Positions 58,001-64,000 of a DNA stretch of 64,000 nt are shown here, in pieces; position 1 is the first letter of the stretch; the number at the start of each line of letters is the position of its first letter. The position numbers and the translations under genes were made by a program. The notes beneath the pieces were generated by a model. It was not told the DNA's origin. It saw only the letters and a program-made list of their open reading frames with translations, and searched no databases. This stretch comes from Pelodera strongyloides (Eukaryota; Nematoda; Chromadorea; Rhabditida; Rhabditidae): positions 58,610-122,609 of the forward strand of contig JAANDG010000448.1 of NCBI GenBank assembly GCA_036852015.1, written 5' to 3'.

Positions 58001-61000
58001 TTGTTCTGCTATTCTTTGCTTTCATTGACTTCGTTGGACGATGAGGCTTCGATGCATCTTCTCGACGTAAGATCCCATCCCGTTTGTCGCCAATGAGGAA
58101 TCCCATCTGCTGCTGCATAGATTTGGTTAGTGTGCACCATTATTTGATTTTATGAAAATTTGTTTGCAACACTGAGTGAAGGGTGAACTTTGTATTTGTC
58201 TGAGCTTAGCAATATGTTGAGACTTGGGGTGCTCCCTTGTTCAACTCCGAGAACCGCGTCTTCTCGGGGAATTGGCATTGGAGCAGCTTCAGGTTTTGGC
58301 ATTGTTTGAGGGTGAACTTTGTATTTGTTTGAGCTTAGAAATATGTTGAGACTTGGGGTGCTCCCTTGTTCAACTCCGAGAACCGCGTCTTCTCGGGGAA
58401 TTGGCATTGGAGCAGCTTCAGGTTTTGGCATTGTTTGAGGGTGAACGTTGACCGTCGAGATCCATCTGAGATTTAGTTATTATGTTTTGGGTTTAGTTAG
58501 AAGTAGGACAGAGAGCGAGAGTACTTTGCCGTTGTTGTTCTGCTATTCTTTGCTTTCATTGACTTCGTTGGACGATGAGGCTTCGATGCATCTTCTCGAC
58601 GTAAGATCCCATCCCGTTTGTCGCCAATGAGGAATCCCATCTGCTGCTGCATAGATTTGGTTAGTGTGCACCATTATTTGATTTTATGAAAATTTGTTTG
58701 CAACACTGAGTGAAGGGGAACTTTGTATTTGTCTGAGCTTAGAAATATGTTGAGACTTGGGGTGCTCCCTTGTTCAACTCCGAGAACCGCGTCTTCTCGG
58801 GGAATTGGCATTGGAGCAGCTTCAGGTTTTGGCATTGTTTGAGGGTGAACTTTGTATTTGTTTGAGCTTAGAAATATGTTGAGACTTGGGGTGCTCCCTT
58901 GTTCAACTCCGAGAACCGCGTCTTCTCGGGGAATTGGCATTGGAGCAGCTTCAGGTTTGGCATTGTTTGAGGGTGAACGTTGACCGTCGAGATCCATCTG
59001 AGATTTAGTTATTATGTTTTGGGTTTAGTTAGAAGTAGGACAGAGAGCGAGAGTACTTTGCCGTTGTTGTTCTGCTATTCTTTGCTTTCATTGACTTCGT
59101 TGGACGATGAGGCTTCGATGCATCTTCTCGACGTAAGATCCCATCCCGTTTGTCGCCAATGAGGAATCCCATCTGCTGCTGCATAGATTTGGTTAGTGTG
59201 CACCATTATTTGATTTTATGAAAATTTGTTTGCAACACTGAGTGAAGGGGTGAACTTTTGTATTTGTCTTGAGCTTAGAATATGTTGAGACTTGGGGTGC
59301 TCCCTTGTTCAACTCCGAGAACCGCGTCTTCTCGGGGAATTGGCATTGGAGCAGCTTCAGGTTTTGGCATTGTTTGAGGGTGAACTTTGTATTTGTTTGA
59401 GCTTAGAAATATGTTGAGACTTGGGGTGCTCCCTTGTTCAACTCCGAGAACCGCGTCTTCTCGGGGAATTGGCATTGGAGCAGCTTCAGGTTTTGGCATT
59501 GTTTGAGGGTGAACTTTGTATTTGTTTGAGCTTAGAAATATGTTGAGACTTGGGGTGCTCCCTTGTTCAACTCCGAGAACCGCGTCTTCTCGGGGAATTG
59601 GCATTGGAGCAGCTTCAGGTTTTGGCATTGTTTGAGGGTGAACGTTGACCGTCGAGATCCATCTGAGATTTAGTTATTATGTTTTGGGTTTAGTTAGAAG
59701 TAGGACAGAGAGCGAGAGTACTTTGCCGTTGTTGTTCTGCTATTCTTTGCTTTCATTGACTTCGTTGGACGATGAGGCTTCGATGCATCTTCTCGACGTA
59801 AGATCCCATCCCGTTTGTCGCCAATGAGGAATCCCATCTGCTGCTGCATAGATTTGGTTAGTGTGCACCATTATTTGATTTTATGAAAATTTGTTTGCAA
59901 CACTGAGTGAAGGGTGAACTTTGTATTTGTCTGAGCTTAGAAATATGTTGAGACTTGGGGTGCTCCCTTGTTCAACTCCGAGAACCGCGTCTTCTCGGGG
60001 AATTGGCATTGGAGCAGCTTCAGGTTTTGGCATTGTTTGAGGGTGAACTTTGTATTTGTTTGAGCTTAGAAATATGTTGAGACTTGGGGTGCTCCCTTGT
60101 TCAACTCCGAGAACCGCGTCTTCTCGGGGAATTGGCATTGGAGCAGCTTCAGGTTGTTGGCATTGTTTGAGGGTGAACGTTGACCGTCGAGATCCATCTG
60201 AGATTTAGTTATTATGTTTTGGGTTTAGTTAGAAGTAGGACAGAGAGCGAGAGTACTTTGCCGTTGTTGTTCTGCTATTCTTTGCTTTCATTGACTTCGT
60301 TGGACGATGAGGCTTCGATGCATCTTCTCGACGTAAGATCCCATCCCGTTTGTCGCCAATGAGGAATCCCATCTGCTGCTGCATAGATTTGGTTAGTGTG
60401 CACCATTATTTGATTTTATGAAAATTTGTTTGCAAACACTGTGTGAAGGGTGAACTTTGTATTTGTCTGAGCTTAGCAATATGTTGAGACTTGGGGTGCT
60501 CCCTTGTTCAACTCCGAGAACCGCGTCTTCTCGGGGAATTGGCATTGGAGCAGCTTCAGGTTTTGGCATTGTTTGAGGGTGAACTTGTATTTGTTTGAGC
60601 TTAGAAATATGTTGAGACTTGGGGTGCTCCCTTGTTCAACTCCGAGAACCGCGTCTTCTCGGGGAATTGGCATTGGAGCAGCTTCAGGTTTTGGCATTGT
60701 TTGAGGGTGAACGTTTGACCGTCGAGATCCATCTGAGATTTAGTTATTATGTTTTGGGTTTAGTTAGAAGTAGGACAGAGAGCGAGAGAGTACTTTGCCG
60801 TTGTTTGTTCTGCTATTCTTTGCTTTCATTGACTTCGTTGGACGATGAGGCTTCGATGCAATCTTCTCGACGTAAGATCCCATCCCGTTTGTCGCCAATG
60901 AGGAATCCCATCTGCTGCTGCATAGATTTGGTTAGTGTGCACCATTATTTGATTTTATGAAAATTTGTTTGCAACACTGAGTGAAGGGGTGAACTTTGTA

Positions 61001-64000
61001 TTGTTCTGAGCTTAGAAATATGTTGAGACTTGGGGTGCTCCCTTGTTCAACTCCGAGAACCGCGTCTTCTCGGGGAATTGGCATTGGAGCAGCTTCAGGT
61101 TTTGGCATTGTTTGAGGGTGAACTTTGTATTTGTTTGAGCTTAGAAATATGTTGAGACTTGGGGTGCTCCCTTGTTCAACTCCGAGAACCGCGTCTTCTC
61201 GGGGAATTGGCATTGGAGCAGCTTCAGGTTTTGGCATTGTTTGAGGGTGAACTTTGTATTTGTTTGAGCTTAGAAATATGTTGAGACTTGGGGTGCTCCC
61301 TTGTTCAACTCCGAGAACCGCGTCTTCTCGGGGAATTGGCATTGGAGCAGCTTCAGGTGTTGGCATTGTTTGAGGGTGAACGTTGACCGTCGAGATCCAT
61401 CTGAGATTTAGTTATTATGTTTTGGGTTTAGTTAGAAGTAGAAGTAGGACAGAGAGCGAGAGTACTTTGCCGTTGTTGTTCTGCTATTCTTTGCTTTCAT
61501 TGACTTCGTTGGACGATGAGGCTTCGATGCATCTTCTCGACGTAAGATCCCATCCCGTTTGTCGCCAATGAGGAATCCCATCTGCTGCTGCATAGATTTG
61601 GTTAGTGTGCACCATTATTTGATTTTATGAAAATTTGTTTGCAACACTGAGTGAAGGTGAACTTTTGTATTTGTCTGAGCTTAGAAATATGTTGAGACTT
61701 GGGGTGCTCCCTTGTTCAACTCCGAGAACCGCGTCTTCTCGGGGAATTGGCATTGGAGCAGCTTCAGGTTTTTGGCATTGTTTGAGGGTGTGAACTTTGT
61801 ATTTGTTTGAGCTTAGAAATATGTTGAGACTTGGGGTGCTCCCTTGTTCAACTCCGAGAACCGCGTCTTCTCGGGGAATTGGCATTGGAGCAGCTTCAGG
61901 TGTTGGCATTGTTTGAGGGTGAACGTTGACCGTCGAGATCCATCTGAGATTTAGTTATTATGTTTTGGGTTTAGTTAGAAGTAGGATAGAAGAGCAGAGA
62001 GCGAGAGTACTTTGCCGTTGTTGTTCTGCTATTCTTTGCTTTCATTGACTTCGTTGGACGATGAGGCTTCGATGCATCTTCTCGACGTAAGATCCCATCC
62101 CGTTTGTCGCCAATGAGGAATCCCATCTGCTGCTGCATAGATTTGGTTAGTGTGCACCATTATTTGATTTTATGAAAATTTGTTTGCAACACTGAGTGAA
62201 GGGTGAACTTTGTATTTGTCTGAGCTTAGAAATATGTTGAGACTTGGGGTGCTCCCTTGTTCAACTCCGAGAACCGCGTCTTCTCGGGGAATTGGCATTG
62301 GAGCAGCTTCAGGTTTTGGCATTGTTTGAGGGTGAACTTTGTATTGTTGTTGAGCTTAGAAATATGTTGAGACTTGGGGTGCTCCCTTGTTCAACTCCGA
62401 GAACCGCGTCTTCTCGGGGAATTGGCATTGGAGCAGCTTCAGGTTTTGGCATTGTTTGAGGGTGAACTTGTATTTGTTTGAGCTTAGAAATATGTTGAGA
62501 CTTGGGGTGCTCCCTTGTTCAACTCCGAGAACCGCGTCTTCTCGGGGAATTGGCATTGGAGCAGCTTCAGGTGTTGGCATTGTTTGAGGGTGAACGTTGA
62601 CCGTCGAGATCCATCTGAGATTTAGTTATTATGTTTTGGGTTTAGTTAGAAGTAGGACAGAGAGCGAGAGTACTTTGCCGTTGTTGTTCTGCTATTCTTT
62701 GCTTTCATTGACTTCGTTGGACGATGAGGCTTCGATGCATCTTCTCGACGTAAGATCCCATCCCGTTTGTCGCCAATGAGGAATCCCATCTGCTGCTGCA
62801 TAGATTTGGTTAGTGTGCACCATTATTTGATTTTATGAAAATTTGTTTGCAACACTGAGTGAAGGTGGTGAACTTTGTATTTGTTGAGCTTAGAAATATG
62901 TTGAGACTTGGGTGCTCCCTTGTTCAACTCCGAGAACCGCGTCTTCTCGGGGAATTGGCATTGGAGCAGCTTCAGGTTTTGGCATTGTTTGAGGGTGAAC
63001 TTTGTATTTGTTTGAGCTTAGAAATATGTTGAGACTTGGGGGTGCTCCCTTGTTCAACTCCGAGAACCGCGTCTTCTCGGGAGGGGAATTGGCATTGGAG
63101 CAGCTTCAGGTTTTGGCATTGTTGAGGTGAGGGTGAACGTTGACCGTCGAGATCCATCTGAGATTTAGTTATTATGTTTTGGGTTTAGTTAGAAGTAGGA
63201 CAGAGAAGCGAGAGTACTTTGCCGTTGTTGTTCTGCTATTCTTTGCTTTCATTGACTTCGTTGGACGATGAGGCTTCGATGCATCTTCTCGACGTAAGAT
63301 CCCATCCCGTTTGTCGCCAATGAGGAATCCCATCTGCTGCTGCATAGATTTGGTTAGTGTGCACCATTATTGATTTTATGAAAATTGTTTGCAACACTGA
63401 GTGAAGGTGAACTTTGTATTTGTCTGAGCTTAGAAATATGTTGAGACTTGGGGTGCTCCCTTGTTCAACTCCGAGAACCGCGTCCCTTGTTCATTTTTCT
63501 CGGGGAATTGGCATTGGAGCAGCTTCAGGTTTGGCATTGTTTGAGGGTGAACTTTGTTTGTGACTTAGAAAATGTTGAGACTGGGGGCTCCCTTGTTCAA
63601 CCGAGAACCGTCTTCTCGGGGAATTGGCATTGGAGCAGCTTCAGGTTTTGGCATGTGAGGGTGAACGTTGACGTCGAACCATCTGATGTTTTATGTTGGG
63701 TTAGTTAGAAGTAGGATATAGAGCGAGAGTACTTTGCCGTTTGTTGTTCTGCTATTCTTTTTCATTGACTTCGTTGGACGATGAGGCTTCGATGCAATTC
63801 TCGACGTAAGATCCCATCCCGTTTGTCGCCAATGAGGAATCCCATCTGCTCTGCATAGATTTGGTTAGTGTGCACCATTTTTTTTTTTTTATGAAAATTT
63901 GTTTGCAACACTGAGGGGGTGGAATTTTGTATTTCTGAGCTTAGAAATATGTGAGACTTGGGGTGCTCTTGTTCAACTCCGAGAACCGCGTCTTCTCGGG
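52034..64000. repeat. Higher-order tandem array: 276 bp module A plus 2-3 copies of 129 bp module B
   Basis: Module A (begins GTTGACCGTCGAGATCCATC) occurs 21 times, starting near 52040, 52574, 53109, 53643, 54190, 54853, 55517, 56052, 56713, 57374, 57913, 58447, 58979, 59644, 60179, 60716, 61382, 61924, 62596, 63140 and 63669. Between them lie two or three copies of module B (contains GAGACTTGGGGTGCTCCC), so the period is about 534 or 663 bp. The B counts from left are 2,2,2,2,3,3,2,3,3,2,2,2,3,2,2,3,2,3,2,2, about 47 in all. The first A is the most diverged. The B next to A on its right carries TTTGTCTGAGC where the others have TTTGTTTGAGC. The last B before the next A often has GGTGTTGGCATT instead of GGTTTTGGCATT. 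The array runs off the window. Confidence 0.95.

Noticed and set aside
52576..62779. Repeated 60-residue plus-strand open frames in module A
   Set aside because: They recur only because module A recurs, end at fixed stops, have no recognisable product and are not linked by splice sites.
52034..64000. CRISPR-like array
   Set aside because: Units are 129-276 bp, the intervening sequence is itself repeated rather than unique, and the genome is eukaryotic.

Overview
The window reads as nuclear DNA of a nematode, probably a clade V (Rhabditina) species. The genes are split into many small exons with GT..AG introns of tens to thousands of bases. The gene content is nematode-like: an OAC-type acyltransferase, a cuticle collagen, a chemoreceptor-like 7TM protein and an SL1-like sequence. 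MITEs fill the introns and spacers. No bacterial or viral gene was seen. All gene models were built by eye from splice signals, reading phase and protein motifs.

Layout. (1) 86-9199, + strand: an acyltransferase-3/SGNH gene (OAC family) whose 5' end lies outside the window. Its 4.3 kb intron is full of repeats and holds a possible small minus-strand membrane-protein gene (4398-5082). (2) 9519-24537, - strand: three tandem paralogues (A 9519-12114, B 16772-19879, C 21087-24537). Each has eight exons and encodes a small protein with eight cysteines after the leader; I do not recognise the family. Between A and B lie a 2.8 kb element with 138 bp inverted termini, a palindromic MITE and SL1-like sequence. 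A 5S-rRNA-like fragment sits in an intron of B. (3) 26146-50025, - strand: a complete rad-50 gene, 39 exons and about 1290 codons, with every ATPase motif and the zinc hook. Two opposite-strand genes are nested in its introns: a 7TM receptor (30459-33159) and a cuticle collagen (36118-37664). (4) 50026-52033: a spacer without a convincing gene. (5) 52034-64000: a higher-order tandem array of a 276 bp module (A) followed by two or three 129 bp modules (B), running off the right edge.

How the parts relate. The OAC gene and the secreted family converge on a 319 bp gap. The upstream regions of paralogues B and C are themselves homologous, so those two were copied with their promoters. RAD-50 is the ATPase of the MRE11-RAD50-NBS1 DNA-repair complex; nothing suggests a functional link to the genes nested in it. 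Most recurrent repeats end in TTAA, which suggests one or more piggyBac-like (TTAA-targeting) transposon groups behind the non-autonomous elements.
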